A stretch of DNA of 59,895 nucleotides from JAILZP01 sp037444185 (GTDB lineage: Bacteria > Bacillota > Desulfotomaculia > Desulfotomaculales > Desulfocucumaceae). The number at the start of each line of letters is the position of its first letter. Position 1 is the stretch's first letter. The notes below the pieces were generated by a model that had not been told where the DNA came from, made no database searches, and saw nothing but the letters and a program-made list of their open reading frames with translations. The translations under genes were made by a program, and so were the position numbers. Of the stretch, positions 59,426 through 59,895 are shown one piece after another. The DNA lies in contig JBBIMW010000012.1 of the NCBI GenBank assembly GCA_037444185.1, positions 1-59,895 on the forward strand. The letters run 5' to 3'.

Positions 59426-59895
59426 TTACCCTTGCACCTCTACGTTGACAAACGCATTATTACCCGTACCGCCTGTGGCAATATAGACACCGTTTCCGCC
59501 ATCCAACAAATCGTTGCCTGCGCCACCGTAGAGGACGTCATGACCAGAGCCACCATGCAATATATCGTCACCGTTGGCGCCGTTCAGGGCATCCGAATGG
59601 TCATCCCCGAAAATCGTGTCATTACCCTCTCCGCCATTCAGAGTATCCTGTCCCGGACCGCCATAAAGGTGGTCGTCCCCCAATCCGCCGCTCAATTTAT
59701 CCTGTCCGACTTCTCCATACAGCAAATCATTTCCTTTTCCGCCGTTCACGGTATCGTTTTCATTTCCGCCGTATGCGGTGTCATCACCGTCTCCCGCATG
59801 CATCACGTCGCTGCCGTTGCCACCATAAAGACTGTCATTGCCCGCCGAGTGCTTTGTCCACTTTGCTGTCAAAAATGTCATCAATGCCGCCGTGG
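59426..59895 (-). CDS. RTX calcium-binding repeat protein, C-terminal part
   Basis: About 13-14 glycine/aspartate nonapeptides (for example AGNDSLYGGNGSD, GGKGNDLLYGE, GGAGNDLLDGG), which roll into calcium-filled beta-helices in secreted proteins. The gene runs off the window edge. Near 59838-59850 a second frame (GGIDDIFDSKVDKALGG) leads up to the repeats and ends in a stop just as the main frame takes over, so a one-base indel around the CCC at 59841-59843 is possible. RTX proteins are rarer in Firmicutes than in Proteobacteria. Confidence 0.8.
   Translation of the reverse strand, partial: TAALMTFLTAKWTKHSAGNDSLYGGNGSDVMHAGDGDDTAYGGNENDTVNGGKGNDLLYGEVGQDKLSGGLGDDHLYGGPGQDTLNGGEGNDTIFGDDHSDALNGANGDDILHGGSGHDVLYGGAGNDLLDGGNGVYIATGGTGNNAFVNVEVQG

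Noticed and set aside
1..59895. CRISPR arrays, tRNA or rRNA genes, intact transposases or phage genes
   Set aside because: No regularly spaced repeats, no tRNA cloverleaf or rRNA sequence, and no transposase or phage protein motifs were recognised on either strand by eye.

Overview
The window looks like the chromosome of an anaerobic, endospore-forming Firmicute close to the Desulfotomaculum/Pelotomaculum group (Peptococcaceae sensu lato). This is inferred, not measured. The grounds are: the maf-radC-mreBCD-mrdA-minCDE-rodA-spoIVFA-spoIVFB-rng-rplU-rpmA neighbourhood, which includes sporulation genes; strong GGAGG ribosome binding sites with many GTG/TTG starts; oxygen-defence and iron-sulfur proteins (rubrerythrin, ferredoxins); T-box and c-di-GMP riboswitches; and a long structured RNA that resembles OLE RNA of anaerobic Firmicutes. 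No tRNA, rRNA, CRISPR array or transposase was recognised.

Layout. 1-490: a composite of short repeats and hairpins. 490-10170: ferredoxin, paired fluoride channels, MarR regulator, rubrerythrin, a TtcA-like thiolase, a chemotaxis receptor, an HtrA protease, a Na/Pi-type transporter and a multi-cluster ferredoxin. 10380-22330 (minus strand): one acyl-CoA catabolic operon with enoyl-CoA hydratase, a split AtuA-type protein, biotin carrier, biotin carboxylase, two carboxyltransferases, two acyl-CoA dehydrogenases, a MaoC hydratase and an acyl-CoA ligase. A TetR gene is transcribed divergently from it. Together they suggest activation, oxidation, carboxylation and hydration of a branched or terpenoid-like acid. 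23200-23822: a ~590-nt structured RNA gene with its own promoter and terminator. 23966-27250: a helix-turn-helix protein followed by an unusual fusion of a class III aminotransferase with a cyanobacterial-type acyl-ACP reductase domain.

27290-29425 is an AT-rich island with two paralogous secreted proteins. One lies directly behind a c-di-GMP-I riboswitch; the other has its signal peptide put out of frame by a 10-T tract. 29640-30413: rpmA and rplU. 30646-35700: two sodium:solute symporters with small membrane partners; the second lies behind a tandem T-box leader that carries one copy of a ~190-bp dispersed repeat. 35924-39671: ArsR, a zinc ABC transporter operon with a methyltransferase as its first gene, and a small unknown gene. 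39890-56708 (minus strand): the conserved block for cell shape, division and sporulation, with rng, two linked radical-SAM genes, a NYN nuclease-like gene, spoIVFB, spoIVFA, rodA, minE, minD, a short minC, mrdA, mreD, mreC, mreB, radC, maf and a DUF4321 gene. 56932-59895: a thermonuclease lipoprotein, a membrane glycosyltransferase and the end of an RTX-repeat protein running off the window.

The points most worth a second look are the aminotransferase/acyl reductase fusion, the OLE-like RNA, the repeat lodged in the T-box leader, the homopolymer-broken secreted paralogue next to a c-di-GMP riboswitch, the AtuA/carboxylase operon, and the MinC that lacks its N-terminal domain.
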